A DNA stretch of 64,000 nt from Vibrio mediterranei (GTDB taxonomy: Bacteria; Pseudomonadota; Gammaproteobacteria; Enterobacterales; Vibrionaceae): assembly GCF_900088415.1 (NCBI RefSeq), contig NZ_FLLQ01000009.1, forward strand, positions 1 through 64,000, written 5' to 3'. Position 1 is the stretch's first letter; every line of letters begins with the position of its first letter. Under the pieces are notes generated by a model. That model was not told the DNA's origin, made no database searches, and saw only the letters and a list, made by a program, of their open reading frames with translations. Shown piece by piece: positions 34,235-43,332 of this stretch. The translations under genes were made by a program, and so were the position numbers.

Positions 34235-36352
34235 TTAGTTCTTACGACGTCTAACACGTAGTGCATGTGGCATCACACGAATGCGCTTCATAATACCAGC
34301 TAAGTGAACACGATCTTTGGTCGTTAGCAGTACAGTGACTGTGTACAAACGGCCATCGCGTTCTTCTGTAGAGATACCGTGAATATTAGAGCCTGTCTTG
34401 GCAATCACATTGGTCAGCTCTGCGAGCGCGCCTTGGTGATTCTGCAGGTCAACTTTTAGCTCAGCAGTAAACTCTTGCTCGTAATCGTCACTCCATTCAA
34501 CCGCCATGTATTTATCTGGCTCTTTCTGGTGACCACGAACATTTGGACAAGTTTCTCGGTGTACCACCAAGCCACGGCCCGGAGAAACGTGTGCGATGAT
34601 GTGATCATCTGGAATAGGGTGACAACAGTTGGCAAACGTCAGCAAGATACCTTCTGCACCACGGATCGGTAAGCGTTTACCCGACGTTGGCACTGAACTT
34701 GTTTGCGTCAGTTCATCGGTATCGCCAAGTAGACGACGGGCAATAACGATACTCATCAACTCACCAAGGCCGATAGCGGCTAGCAGGTCATCAATACTGC
34801 CCAGCTTGAGATCGGTTAGCACTTCGTTGATGTTTTCTGGGTAGATAGTATCAACAGAGTGACGGCCTAGAGCATGGTTCAGCAGGCGGCGTCCTAAAAC
34901 TACAGATTCTTCACGGCGCATTGTCTTCAGAACCTGACGGATCTTAGTGCGGGCACGTGAAGTCACCACATAGTTAAGCCATGCTGCATTAGGTCTTGCA
35001 CCTGGTGCGCTGATGATTTCGACGGTTTGGCCGTTTTTCAGTGCTTTGCTAAGTGGGTATGGATTACGATCCACTCGCGCACCTACACAGGTGTTACCCA
35101 CATCGGTATGGACAGCGTAAGCAAAGTCGACAGCGGTTGCGCCAAGTGGCAGCTCGACAATACGACCTTTTGGTGTGAACACGTAAATTTCGTCTGGGAA
35201 CAGATCCGATTTTACGTTTTCAATGAATTCAAAGGAGTTGCCAGCACTTTGTTGTAGCTCAAGTAGGCTTTGCATCCAGCGCTGCGCTTTAATTTGTGCA
35301 GTGGTGCCAGTACGGTCGCCATTACCCTTGTATGCCCAGTGTGCTGCCACACCTTTGTCCGCCATTTGATCCATGTCTTCAGTACGAATTTGTACTTCTA
35401 CTGGAACGCCATGAGGACCCACCATTGAGGTGTGTAAGGATTGATAGCCGTTCGCTTTTGGTACCGCGATGTAATCTTTCATGCGACCAGGGCGTGGCTT
35501 ATACAGGCTGTGGACTTGACCAAGGACTCGATAACAAGTGTCTGCAGTATCTACGATGACGCGGAAAGCATAGATATCCATGATGGTATGGAATCGCTGC
35601 TCTTTGGTTTTCATCTTGTTGTAGATAGAGAAGAGGTTTTTCTCACGTCCCAATACGCGAACGTTGAGGCCAACTTCATTCAGTCGTCCTTCAATCTCGC
35701 TATGGATTCGCTGAATCATCTCTTTACGATTACCACGTGCCGATTTCACGACTTCTTTTAGTACGCGATAACGGTTTGGGTAAAGCGCTTCAAAGCCAAG
35801 CTCTTCAAGCTCGGTTTTGATGTTGTGTATACCTAATCGGTGCGCAAGTGGCGCATAGATTTCAAGGGTTTCACGAGCAATGCGACGCTTTTTGTCAGGA
35901 CGAAGAGCCCCAAGCGTGCGCATGTTGTGGGTACGGTCACTCAGCTTTATAAGAATAACGCGAATGTCCTGCACCATAGCGAGAACCATTTTACGGAAGT
36001 TCTCTGCTTGGGCTTCTTTACGATCGCGGAATTTAAGCTTATCGAGCTTAGATACGCCGTCGACGAGTTCCGCCACCGTCGTACCAAATTGTTCTTCTAG
36101 CTCTTCTTTGGTGACTTCCGTATCTTCAATAACATCATGCAGCAGTGCCGCTTGTAGCGTTTCAATATCCAGACGCATTTCCGCGAGGATACGAGCTACA
36201 GCAACAGGGTGGATGATGTATGGTTCACCGCTAGAGCGGGTCTGCCCTTCATGGGCATCTCTTGCTACCACATAAGATTGACGCAGAGCCTCAATTTGAG
36301 GCTCTGTTAGGTATTCTTGGGCAACGTCTTTAAGGCTATCGAATAGGTACAA
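34235..36352 (-). CDS. spoT: Bifunctional (p)ppGpp synthetase/hydrolase SpoT
   Basis: SpoT makes and degrades the alarmone (p)ppGpp. The 705-residue protein (E. coli 702) has the hydrolase HD domain (ALLHDVIEDT near residue 70), the synthetase domain (RFHTIMDIYAFRVIVDTAD and KDYIAVPKANGYQSLHTSM), the TGS domain (VFTPKGRIVELPLGATAVDF), a conserved CCHPIPDD segment and a C-terminal ACT domain. The start codon is TTG (MYLFDSLKDV), matching the N-terminus of E. coli SpoT; no other start fits. It follows rpoZ, as in E. coli. Confidence 0.98.
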   Translation of the reverse strand: MYLFDSLKDVAQEYLTEPQIEALRQSYVVARDAHEGQTRSSGEPYIIHPVAVARILAEMRLDIETLQAALLHDVIEDTEVTKEELEEQFGTTVAELVDGVSKLDKLKFRDRKEAQAENFRKMVLAMVQDIRVILIKLSDRTHNMRTLGALRPDKKRRIARETLEIYAPLAHRLGIHNIKTELEELGFEALYPNRYRVLKEVVKSARGNRKEMIQRIHSEIEGRLNEVGLNVRVLGREKNLFSIYNKMKTKEQRFHTIMDIYAFRVIVDTADTCYRVLGQVHSLYKPRPGRMKDYIAVPKANGYQSLHTSMVGPHGVPVEVQIRTEDMDQMADKGVAAHWAYKGNGDRTGTTAQIKAQRWMQSLLELQQSAGNSFEFIENVKSDLFPDEIYVFTPKGRIVELPLGATAVDFAYAVHTDVGNTCVGARVDRNPYPLSKALKNGQTVEIISAPGARPNAAWLNYVVTSRARTKIRQVLKTMRREESVVLGRRLLNHALGRHSVDTIYPENINEVLTDLKLGSIDDLLAAIGLGELMSIVIARRLLGDTDELTQTSSVPTSGKRLPIRGAEGILLTFANCCHPIPDDHIIAHVSPGRGLVVHRETCPNVRGHQKEPDKYMAVEWSDDYEQEFTAELKVDLQNHQGALAELTNVIAKTGSNIHGISTEERDGRLYTVTVLLTTKDRVHLAGIMKRIRVMPHALRVRRRKN

Positions 36353-36397
36353 ATTTTAGGCCCGAAAGTCGATGGAACTCTGATTAGGTACTAGGAA

Positions 36398-36670
36398 TTA
36401 ACGGTTGTGAGCAATGCTGCTTACTGCCGCTAGTTCTGCAGCTTCTTGCTCTTGCTGCTCTTGACGTTCACGTGCATCTAGTACTTCTTTCGTGATCAAG
36501 CCTTCTTCGATTTCGCGAAGTGCGATAACCGTTGGCTTATCATTTTCTTCTGGCACTAATGCATCTTTACCACCGATTTGCATCTGACGTGCGCGGCGAG
36601 CCGAAATAAGAACTAGGTCGAAACGGTTACCAACTTTTTCAACAGCGTCTTGAACAGTTACGCGTGCCAT
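36398..36670 (-). CDS. rpoZ: DNA-directed RNA polymerase subunit omega
   Basis: Omega helps fold the beta' subunit and forms part of the ppGpp site on RNA polymerase. The 90-residue protein (E. coli 91) reads MARVTVQDAVEKVGNRFDLV, then ISARRARQMQIGGKDALVP and ALREIEEGLITKEVL, nearly identical to the E. coli protein; the Gln/Glu-rich tail is variable. It forms the usual gmk-rpoZ-spoT order, 45 bases before spoT. Confidence 0.98.
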   Translation of the reverse strand: MARVTVQDAVEKVGNRFDLVLISARRARQMQIGGKDALVPEENDKPTVIALREIEEGLITKEVLDARERQEQQEQEAAELAAVSSIAHNR

Positions 36671-36848
36671 AAGAACTCCAATAGTTAACTAAATTTTTGA
36701 TGACGAGAAAGTATACAGGCTATTACGTTTAGATTCTAGATCACAAATGATCCTATTAGCTACTGTTACTTCTGGTTTATTGCATTATTTGCTTGGGGTG
36801 AGACCCTATTTTGAGCCTCACTTTGCAAGGAAATGGTTAAAATCTACC

Positions 36849-37475
36849 TTACTCGGCAAGTAGGGCGTCTAACATACCTTTGTATTTCACCGCTTGTTTG
36901 TCTTGTTTAAGACGCTCAGCACGCAAAATAGCTTTAAAATCAACAAGTGCGCCGTCGAAGTCGTCGTTGACAATGACGTAATCGTACTCATTGTAGTGAG
37001 ACATTTCTGACTTCGCTTCGCTCATGCGCTTAGCGATTACTTCATCACTGTCTTGGCCACGTACGTTCAAGCGACGCTCTAACTCACTGTTAGATGGTGG
37101 TAAAATAAAGACACTTTTCGCTTCTGGCATTTGTTCACGGATTTGACGAGCGCCTTGCCAGTCGATATCCAAGAATACATCGATGCCTTTTTCTAGCGTC
37201 TCTTCAATCCATAGACGAGAAGTACCGTAGTAGTTTCCGAAGACTTCGGCGTATTCCAAAAACGCACCTTGTTCGATTAACGATTCAAAATCGGTTTTTT
37301 CAACAAAGTGATAATGAACGCCATCTTCTTCACCAGGACGCATACCACGAGTCGTGTGAGACACTGATACTTTCATTGCGTATGTTGGGTTTTTTTCCAA
37401 CATTGCTGAAATTAAGCTCGATTTACCAGCGCCGCTTGGTGCTGACACGATATAAAGCGTACCTTTACCTATCAT
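36849..37475 (-). CDS. gmk: Guanylate kinase
   Basis: Gmk converts GMP to GDP with ATP, a step in GTP and hence (p)ppGpp supply. The 208-residue protein (E. coli 207) has the P-loop SAPSGAGKSSLISAML at residues about 11-26 and the guanylate kinase signature SVSHTTRGMRPGEEDGVHYH. GMP-binding residues lie in YAEVFGNYYGTS. The lid region follows IDWQGARQIREQMPEAKSVF. rpoZ and spoT lie downstream on the same strand, after a 178-base gap. Confidence 0.98.
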   Translation of the reverse strand: MIGKGTLYIVSAPSGAGKSSLISAMLEKNPTYAMKVSVSHTTRGMRPGEEDGVHYHFVEKTDFESLIEQGAFLEYAEVFGNYYGTSRLWIEETLEKGIDVFLDIDWQGARQIREQMPEAKSVFILPPSNSELERRLNVRGQDSDEVIAKRMSEAKSEMSHYNEYDYVIVNDDFDGALVDFKAILRAERLKQDKQAVKYKGMLDALLAE

Positions 37476-37706
37476 TTTTCAGAGTCCACATCTTGGGTTG
37501 AAGGGGTAGAGAATATCGTTATTTGATACTTCTATTCTATACGTTCACTGACCAAAGCGTTTAAAAATCGGCCAGAAAAATGGAGGCGAAGAGTATCATG
37601 TTTGCTAGGAGCTCGACAAGTCATCCGGGAAGTACTCAGGCAACGAGTGGCTGCATTTTAAAAGGGAGCAAAAACATCGCAGAAGCCTGTTGTTCTTTTT
37701 GTTTAA

Positions 37707-37722
37707 AGGCAAACGTTTGCTT
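37707..37722. promoter_or_regulatory. PurR operator (PUR box) 1 upstream of the purine permease
   Basis: AGGCAAACGTTTGCTT matches the purine-repressor palindrome (consensus ACGCAAACGTTTNCGT) in its central GCAAACGTTTGC. It lies about 50 bases before the -35. Confidence 0.8.
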
Positions 37723-37771
37723 AAATATCAACGTTTTGTTTTTAAAGAGATAAAAATAACTCACAAAAGCA

Positions 37772-37799
37772 TTGATTTATTCCTGAGTCTGATTAGAAT
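37772..37799 (+). promoter_or_regulatory. Probable promoter of the purine permease gene
   Basis: TTGATT (37772-37777) and TAGAAT (37794-37799) are 16 bases apart, followed by a GC-rich TCGCGCC. The two PUR boxes lie on either side. Confidence 0.6.
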
Positions 37800-37818
37800 T
37801 CGCGCCAATATTTTTATC

Positions 37819-37834
37819 GCGCATACGTTTGCGT
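37819..37834. promoter_or_regulatory. PurR operator (PUR box) 2
   Basis: GCGCATACGTTTGCGT is a near-consensus PUR box placed just downstream of the expected transcription start. This pair of sites around one promoter strongly suggests purine repression of the permease. Confidence 0.8.
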
Positions 37835-37862
37835 CTCCCATTTTATCGCTATAGGTCCTACT

Positions 37863-39233
37863 GTGAGTGCAGAACTAACCGGGCAACGCCAAGCTAGCCC
37901 TTCTATCATTGAATCCACCTTCAAAGTGAGTGAGCGTAAGTCCACTATCGGTACTGAAGTATACGCTGGCTTTATCACTTTCCTTGCTATGAGCTACATT
38001 TTGGCGGTCAACCCAGCCATTTTGGGGGACATTCCTGGAATGGAGCGAGGCGCTGTATTTACAGCAACGGCTTTGGCTGCGGCCTTCGCTACGCTAATCA
38101 TGGGTATTTTTGGTAACTACCCTGTGATGCTAGCTCCCGGTATGAGCATGAATGGTTTCTTTAAAGGTATGTTGCTAAGTGGTTCTGTGGCATTAGTTTG
38201 GCATGAAGCGCTGCTTGGCATCTTTTTCTCTGGTGTTATCTATCTTATTTTATCGTTAACTAAAATACGCAAAGCGATGATTGAGTCGATTCCAGAAGAT
38301 TTGAAACTCGCTATTACCGTTTCTCTTGGTTTGTTTATTGCATTTCTTGGTCTTAAGAATGCGGGTATTATCGTATCCAACCCAATTATTCTCGTGAGTA
38401 TGGGCGATATTTCTGACCCGAAAGTCATCATCGCGTATATCAGTATCTTTATCGCATTAGGCTGTATGGTTCGCGATATTAAGTTGGCTACATTTATCTC
38501 TTTTGTGTCCGCTATCGTGCTTACGATTCTGGCTGATACCTTCATGGGAACCAACAATGCACCAATTCCAGAGCAACTCGTGGCAATGCCGCCAAGCATG
38601 GCGAGCAGCTTTGGTGCTATCTTCGATTTCTCAGGGATTACCGCAGAGAAGATGTTTGATCTGCTGTTTATTATGATCATCTTTTTGATTGTCGATTTCT
38701 TCGATGGGCTCAGCACTATCGTAGGGGTAGGTCGTGATGCCGGTATCATTGATAAAGATGGTAAGGTACCTAATGCACGCTCTGCGCTGATTGCAGATGC
38801 AGGTGGTACAGTAATGGGTTCAGTGTTTGGTACCACATCAGTCACGGCATTCTCAGAGTCTGGTATTGCCTCATCACAAGGTGCAAAAACTGGCTTAGCT
38901 GCAGTCGTCGTAGCGGGTCTATTCCTACTATCACTCTTCCTATACCCGTTGTTCTCGCTATTCTCTGCGGCAATGGTAGCGCCAGCTATGGTCGTGGTTG
39001 GTATCTATATGATTGGTCGCTTAGGCGATATTAAATGGGAAAAGAAAGAGTCTCGCATCGCTGCCTTCTTCACAATTATGTTTACCGTATTAAGCTTCTC
39101 ACCAGCGAATGGTATGGCGATGGGCTTTATCAGTTATGCATTTAGTATGGTTGTGGCAGGGAAAGGGAAACAGGTGCATCCTGTGATTTATGTGCTGTCT
39201 GTGGTGTTTATGGCGTATTTAGCGCTGCTGTAA
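37863..39233 (+). CDS. AzgA-type NCS2 purine (adenine/guanine/hypoxanthine) permease
   Basis: The 456-residue inner-membrane protein has about 12-14 hydrophobic segments and would import nucleobases by proton symport. The AzgA-branch features are VYAGFITFLAMSYILAVNP near residue 33, MLAPGMSMNGFF near residue 90, FFDGLSTIVGVGRDAG and FGTTSVTAFSESGIASSQGA in the second half. The start is GTG at 37863. The exact base cannot be read from sequence. Two PUR boxes at the promoter support a purine substrate. It is divergent from gmk, another purine gene. Confidence 0.92.
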   Translation: MSAELTGQRQASPSIIESTFKVSERKSTIGTEVYAGFITFLAMSYILAVNPAILGDIPGMERGAVFTATALAAAFATLIMGIFGNYPVMLAPGMSMNGFFKGMLLSGSVALVWHEALLGIFFSGVIYLILSLTKIRKAMIESIPEDLKLAITVSLGLFIAFLGLKNAGIIVSNPIILVSMGDISDPKVIIAYISIFIALGCMVRDIKLATFISFVSAIVLTILADTFMGTNNAPIPEQLVAMPPSMASSFGAIFDFSGITAEKMFDLLFIMIIFLIVDFFDGLSTIVGVGRDAGIIDKDGKVPNARSALIADAGGTVMGSVFGTTSVTAFSESGIASSQGAKTGLAAVVVAGLFLLSLFLYPLFSLFSAAMVAPAMVVVGIYMIGRLGDIKWEKKESRIAAFFTIMFTVLSFSPANGMAMGFISYAFSMVVAGKGKQVHPVIYVLSVVFMAYLALL

Positions 39234-39282
39234 TCACTTTAGTTGGCAGAGCTCTTCACAGTAATGTTATTTCATGAGCCGT

Positions 39283-39356
39283 GCGTCTGTGCCCGCAAGA
39301 ATCTTCTTGGGCTTGGTGCGCGTGTTGAGTATACCTCTACCTGCGCAATGGTGACG
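39283..39356. repeat. Degenerate R1 repeat copy
   Basis: The middle and right-hand parts (GCTTGGTGCGCGTGTTGAGT, then a CCTGCGCAATGGTGACG end) match R1 units, while the left end has decayed. It lies between the permease stop and the shared terminator. Confidence 0.55.
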
Positions 39357-39392
39357 GTCAATTTAACTCCTAACTTGTGATATTCAAGCAAT

Positions 39393-39420
39393 AAAAAAGC
39401 AGGCTGAGGCCTGCTTTTTT
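39393..39420. terminator. Bidirectional terminator between the permease and yicC
   Basis: The stem GCAGGC (39399-39404) pairs with GCCTGC (39409-39414), flanked by an A-run on the left and a T-run on the right. It therefore works for both convergent genes. Confidence 0.93.
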
Positions 39421-39434
39421 ATCATTCAACAGAT

Positions 39435-40301
39435 TTACTCAATATTCTGGATCTGCTCGCGCATTTGCTCAATAAGAACCTTTAGCTCTACACCAGAAGC
39501 CGTGATATCGGTGCTAATAGACTTAGATGCCAGTGTGTTTGACTCACGGTTGAACTCTTGCATCATGAAATCAAGACGACGACCTACAGAGCCACCTTTC
39601 TTCAAGATGCTGGTTGTTTCTTTAACGTGAGAGTCTAAGCGGTCCAGTTCTTCAGCAACGTCTGATTTCTGTGCCAGTAGAATGAGTTCTTGCTCTACGC
39701 GTGAGGCATCAAGCTCGATTTTTGCTTCTTCAAACTTGCTTAGTAGGCGTTCACGTTGCCACTCAAGAATTTCTGGCATGCGAGCACGGACTTTGATTAC
39801 TTCAGCAGTGATCGCTTCAAGACGCTGAACAATAAGCGCCTTCATATTTTCACCTTCGCTAGCACGAGCATCGATGAAGTCGCTAAGACCTTGTTCGAAA
39901 CCCTCAAGCAATGCTTTATTGATGGTATCCATATCCTGTTCAGGTGTTTCCATTACACCAGGCCATTGCATCACTTGGAATGGATTTAGGCGGCTATCTT
40001 CACCTGTCATTGTCATAACTTGCTTTGCTGCACCAATCACTTGCTGAGCGAGTGTCTCGTTGATGCTCAGCTCACCTTTTGCAGCAGGGTTTGCTTCGAA
40101 GCGCAAGTGGCATTCGACTTTACCGCGTGCTAGGCGTTTGCGGAAACGTTCACGAAGTACAGGTTCTAGACCACGAAACTGCTCAGGAAGACGGAAGTAA
40201 GTTTCTAGATAACGTTGGTTTACTGAGCGGATTTCCCATACTGCGCTACCCCAGTCACCTTTGACTTCTTTACGCGCGTATGCGGTCATGCTGTAGATCA
40301 T
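39435..40301 (-). CDS. yicC: YicC family endoribonuclease
   Basis: YicC-family proteins are endoribonucleases; in E. coli YicC has been linked to decay of the small RNA RyhB. The 288-residue protein matches E. coli YicC end to end, from MIYSMTAYARKEVKGDWGSA to ELKVLIEQMREQIQNIE. The conserved C-terminal HVKETTSILKKGGSVGRRLD and FMMQEFNRESNTLASKS are present. The ATG at 40301 is chosen by homology; an ATG 11 codons upstream is in frame. It is divergent from rph, as in enterobacteria. Confidence 0.96.
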   Translation of the reverse strand: MIYSMTAYARKEVKGDWGSAVWEIRSVNQRYLETYFRLPEQFRGLEPVLRERFRKRLARGKVECHLRFEANPAAKGELSINETLAQQVIGAAKQVMTMTGEDSRLNPFQVMQWPGVMETPEQDMDTINKALLEGFEQGLSDFIDARASEGENMKALIVQRLEAITAEVIKVRARMPEILEWQRERLLSKFEEAKIELDASRVEQELILLAQKSDVAEELDRLDSHVKETTSILKKGGSVGRRLDFMMQEFNRESNTLASKSISTDITASGVELKVLIEQMREQIQNIE

Positions 40302-40429
40302 GGATTGATTTCCTTGGATTGATAAATTGTTCAAACTGTCTTCATGTTAGCATAGTGAGGTGCGCTAAGTCATACACGTTGAGATATCCAATGGTGGATG
40401 TTTTGAATTGTTCCTAGCACTTAGGATGC

Positions 40430-40458
40430 TAGACCCGTAAAGCCATCTTCGCTATAAT
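40430..40458 (+). promoter_or_regulatory. Probable rph promoter
   Basis: TAGACC (40430-40435) and TATAAT (40453-40458) are 17 bases apart, 42 bases before the rph start. A CTCGCCC discriminator follows the -10. Confidence 0.65.
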
Positions 40459-40500
40459 CCTCGCCCAACCAAATCCTCTTCCCCAACAAAGGTAATGTCC

Positions 40501-41217
40501 ATGCGTCCAAATGATCGCGCAGCAGACCAAGTGCGCCCAATAAAAATTACTCGCAACTATACCGCTTATGCAGAAGGTTCTGTATTAGTCGAGTTCGGCA
40601 ATACCAAAGTGTTGTGTAATGCAACGGTAGAGGAAAATGTACCTCGCTGGCTAAAAGGCCAAGGTAAAGGCTGGGTAACGGCAGAATACGGCATGCTACC
40701 ACGCTCAACGCATTCGAGAATGCGTCGCGAAGCAGCGAGTGGTAAGCAAGGCGGCCGTACTATGGAAATCCAGCGCCTAATCGCCCGCAGCCTTCGCGCT
40801 GTTGTTGATTTAGAGGCTATGGGTGAAATCATGGTCACTGTTGATTGCGATGTGATTCAAGCGGACGGTGGTACACGTACGGCGTCTATTTCAGGTGCAA
40901 GTGTGGCAATGGCAGATGCGTTCGCTCACTTAGTTGCGAAAGGCAAACTAAAAGCGAACCCAATGAAAGGCCACGTTGCTGCAGTATCTGTCGGTATTTT
41001 AGGCGAAGACATCCTATGCGATCTTGAGTATACCGAAGACTCAGCTGCGGATACCGATATGAACGTGGTAATGACTGAAGACGGTCGAATGATTGAGATT
41101 CAGGGGACAGCGGAAGGCGAACCGTTCACTCACAAAGAACTAATGGCATTGCTGGAGTCAGCAAATAAAGGCATTGCCGAGATCGTTGCAGCTCAGAAGC
41201 TGGCATTAGAAGATTGA
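40501..41217 (+). CDS. rph: Ribonuclease PH
   Basis: RNase PH trims the 3' ends of tRNA precursors phosphorolytically. The 238-residue protein is the same length as intact E. coli RNase PH and shows GKGWVTAEYGMLPRSTHSRM, GGRTMEIQRLIARSLRAVVD, CDVIQADGGTRTASISGA and the C-terminal EIQGTAEGEPFTHKEL. Unlike the frameshifted gene of E. coli K-12, the frame is complete. The ATG at 40501 is chosen by homology; another lies two codons upstream. pyrE follows downstream, after a terminator and two repeat copies. Confidence 0.97.
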   Translation: MRPNDRAADQVRPIKITRNYTAYAEGSVLVEFGNTKVLCNATVEENVPRWLKGQGKGWVTAEYGMLPRSTHSRMRREAASGKQGGRTMEIQRLIARSLRAVVDLEAMGEIMVTVDCDVIQADGGTRTASISGASVAMADAFAHLVAKGKLKANPMKGHVAAVSVGILGEDILCDLEYTEDSAADTDMNVVMTEDGRMIEIQGTAEGEPFTHKELMALLESANKGIAEIVAAQKLALED

Positions 41218-41220
41218 TTG

Positions 41221-41248
41221 ATAGCTCCCGTAAGGGGGCTATTTTTTT
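41221..41248 (+). terminator. Terminator/attenuator between rph and pyrE
   Basis: TAGCTCCC (41222-41229) pairs with GGGGGCTA across GTAA, followed by seven T. In E. coli the rph-pyrE gap holds a UTP-sensitive attenuator. Here the repeats that follow put pyrE further away, so the same mechanism is not assured. Confidence 0.85.
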
Positions 41249-41274
41249 GACTAAGATATAGGCTAACGTCGTAA

Positions 41275-41428
41275 GTCATTCCCGCGAAGATGGGAATCTA
41301 CTAAAGCCTGGAGATTGCGTTGAGCAGACCCCTGCCTGCGCAGGCGCGCGGCTAGTGGGGTGACGAGATTTTAAGTTAGTCAATTTACTGCTCGCGTCAT
41401 TCCTGCGTAGGCAGGAATCTACTCAAAG
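41275..41428. repeat. R1 repeat copy plus a left half-copy between rph and pyrE
   Basis: A full element runs from GTCATTCCCGCGAAGATGGG (41275) to the GGGGTGACG at 41357-41365, with an insertion in the right hairpin (CCTGCGCAGGCGCGCGGC). A second left half (41396-41428) has the clean stem CCTGCGTAGGCAGG. They lie in the pyrE leader region. Confidence 0.75.
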
Positions 41429-41509
41429 CGAGCGACAACTTTGACTAGACCTTTATCTAAATCAGGTATGACAATGGCATACCTAAACACAACAACCGAG
41501 AGAGAAAAA

Positions 41510-42151
41510 ATGAAAGCATACCAGCGTGAATTTATTGAATTTGCACTAGAAAAAGAAGTTCTAAAATTTGGCGAATTTACCCTTAAATCTGGTCGTAAAA
41601 GCCCTTATTTCTTTAACGCTGGGCTTTTCAATACTGGCCGTGACCTTGCACGTCTAGGTCGCTTCTATGCAGCAGCGTTAGCAGATTCTGGCATTGATTA
41701 TGACGTGCTGTTTGGCCCTGCATATAAAGGCATCCCTATTGCGACAACGACAGCAGTTGCGCTGGCTGACCACCACGATTTAGATACTCCTTACTGCTTC
41801 AACCGTAAAGAAGCAAAAGACCATGGTGAGGGTGGTAACTTGGTTGGCAGCCCATTAGAAGGCCGCATTATGTTGGTTGATGATGTGATTACCGCCGGTA
41901 CAGCGATTCGCGAGTCGATGGAAATCATTAAAGCCAATGGCGCTGATCTAGCTGGCGTACTTGTTGCTATTGACCGTCAAGAAAAGGGTAAAGGCGAGCT
42001 ATCAGCGATTCAAGAAGTAGAACGTGACTTTGGCTGTGCGGTCATTTCGATTGTAAGCTTGACTGACCTTGTTACCTTCCTTGAAGAGAAAGGTGATAAC
42101 GCTGAGCATTTAGAGGCGGTGAAAGCTTATCGTGCTGAGTACGGTATCTAG
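41510..42151 (+). CDS. pyrE: Orotate phosphoribosyltransferase
   Basis: PyrE joins orotate to PRPP to give OMP in pyrimidine synthesis. The 213-residue protein matches E. coli PyrE in length and sequence: FIEFALEKEVLKFGEFTLKS, SPYFFNAGLFNTGRDLARLG and the flexible-loop FNRKEAKDHGEGGNLVG. The PRPP-binding motif is RIMLVDDVITAGTAIRE around residue 119. The ATG at 41510 follows GAGAGAGAAAAA; an upstream in-frame start at 41441 has no homology in its extension. Confidence 0.98.
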   Translation: MKAYQREFIEFALEKEVLKFGEFTLKSGRKSPYFFNAGLFNTGRDLARLGRFYAAALADSGIDYDVLFGPAYKGIPIATTTAVALADHHDLDTPYCFNRKEAKDHGEGGNLVGSPLEGRIMLVDDVITAGTAIRESMEIIKANGADLAGVLVAIDRQEKGKGELSAIQEVERDFGCAVISIVSLTDLVTFLEEKGDNAEHLEAVKAYRAEYGI

Positions 42152-42173
42152 GTGCCACGCTAAATTTCTATCA

Positions 42174-42212
42174 AAAAATGCGCTTAATGCTACCTGTCAT
42201 TAGGCGCTTTAT
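42174..42212 (+). terminator. Terminator after pyrE
   Basis: GCGCTTAATG (42180-42189) pairs with CATTAGGCGC (42198-42207, one G-U pair) and is followed by TTTATCTC; an A-run precedes it. Confidence 0.8.
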
Positions 42213-42301
42213 CTCATTACTCTCTTCAAAAGTAATCAACTTCGTCCTAAGCATAGTGTACCCTAAGTTATCAACAGATTGCATTAGACTGGAGCTTGAC
42301 C

Positions 42302-43282
42302 TTGAAACTACTGTTCATTTGCCCTGATTGGGCAGATCTTGCAACACCAATTGTTGAAGAGCTAAGACGGCAAGGCCATGAAGTCACGCATTTAGACACT
42401 AGAGATTTAGCTGATTTCCACTACTACAGTAAACCACACCGTGTGATGTCAAAGATGCTCGATCTAGTGAGTAAAGAAAAATACAAACATCAAAGGACGG
42501 AAGAGCAGATCTATTGGTCTTTGAAAGGAGTGTTCAAGGGTTCAGGGAAGTACGACGCTATCATCTGTACCGAACCGAATATCTTTAATCAGCAGCACTT
42601 TACTTTAATGAAGCAACATAGTGGAAAATTGGTGCTATCTCTTTGGGATAGCTTGAATAGAATGCCTCAAAACGGGACGGATCTTGACCAGTTTGATGTC
42701 ATATTTAGTTTCGAGCCTGAAGACTGTCAGCGTCACGGGTTTATTCAAACCTACAATTATATTCCTCCAATTGGAACTTGTTCGCCGATAGAAGAAGCGA
42801 AGCATGACTTGTTTTCAGTCATGTCATTTACAAAGAAACGATATGAGGAATTATGTTGTTTCTTAGATGCTAATCCAACTATTGATGCAGATGTATACCT
42901 TTACATTGACCACCCAAGAAAGCGTAAATTTATTACGCATGAGCGAATTAAGGTCACAGAACACCTTATGCTCAAAGATGAGTTGGCCGCGTTGATTCAA
43001 TCTAGTCGTGCAGTTCTTGACCTTGGGCAGGGTAAGCAGAATGGACTTTCATTTCGTGTATATGAGTCGTTGGCCTACAACAGGAAGTTGGTAACGACTA
43101 GTCAAGATATTGCTCAATATGAATTCTATGATCAGTCTAATATCGCCATCATTAAACCAGACAACGTAAAACTTCCTGATGGCTTTTTTGAGTTAAATTA
43201 TAAAAAGCCAGCACCAAAAACAACTAGCAAATATACCTTAGAAAGTTGGGTCGAGAATTTGACTGAGCATATTGGCTATTAA
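42302..43282 (+). CDS. Putative GT-B glycosyltransferase (CgeB-like)
   Basis: This 326-residue soluble protein looks like a GT-B transferase. The N-terminal MKLLFICPDWADLATPIVEE resembles the first Rossmann strand. The C-terminal half has AVLDLGQGKQNGLSFRVYES and LAYNRKLVTT, the pattern of the nucleotide-sugar site in CgeB and related families. The acceptor and sugar are unknown; the LPS-core genes nearby suggest a cell-surface glycan. No ATG fits. The TTG at 42302 follows GGAG by seven bases and gives the hydrophobic first strand; a TTG at 42296 is too close to that site. Confidence 0.65.
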   Translation: MKLLFICPDWADLATPIVEELRRQGHEVTHLDTRDLADFHYYSKPHRVMSKMLDLVSKEKYKHQRTEEQIYWSLKGVFKGSGKYDAIICTEPNIFNQQHFTLMKQHSGKLVLSLWDSLNRMPQNGTDLDQFDVIFSFEPEDCQRHGFIQTYNYIPPIGTCSPIEEAKHDLFSVMSFTKKRYEELCCFLDANPTIDADVYLYIDHPRKRKFITHERIKVTEHLMLKDELAALIQSSRAVLDLGQGKQNGLSFRVYESLAYNRKLVTTSQDIAQYEFYDQSNIAIIKPDNVKLPDGFFELNYKKPAPKTTSKYTLESWVENLTEHIGY

Positions 43283-43284
43283 TA

Positions 43285-43316
43285 AAAATGCCAAGGTTCT
43301 TCCTTGGCATTTTCTC
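43285..43316. terminator. Bidirectional terminator between convergent glycosyltransferases
   Basis: AAAATGCCAAGG (43285-43296) pairs with CCTTGGCATTTT (43302-43313) across a 5-base loop, with A and T runs on the two sides. Confidence 0.95.
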
Positions 43317-43332
43317 TTTTGACTAGTAGTAA

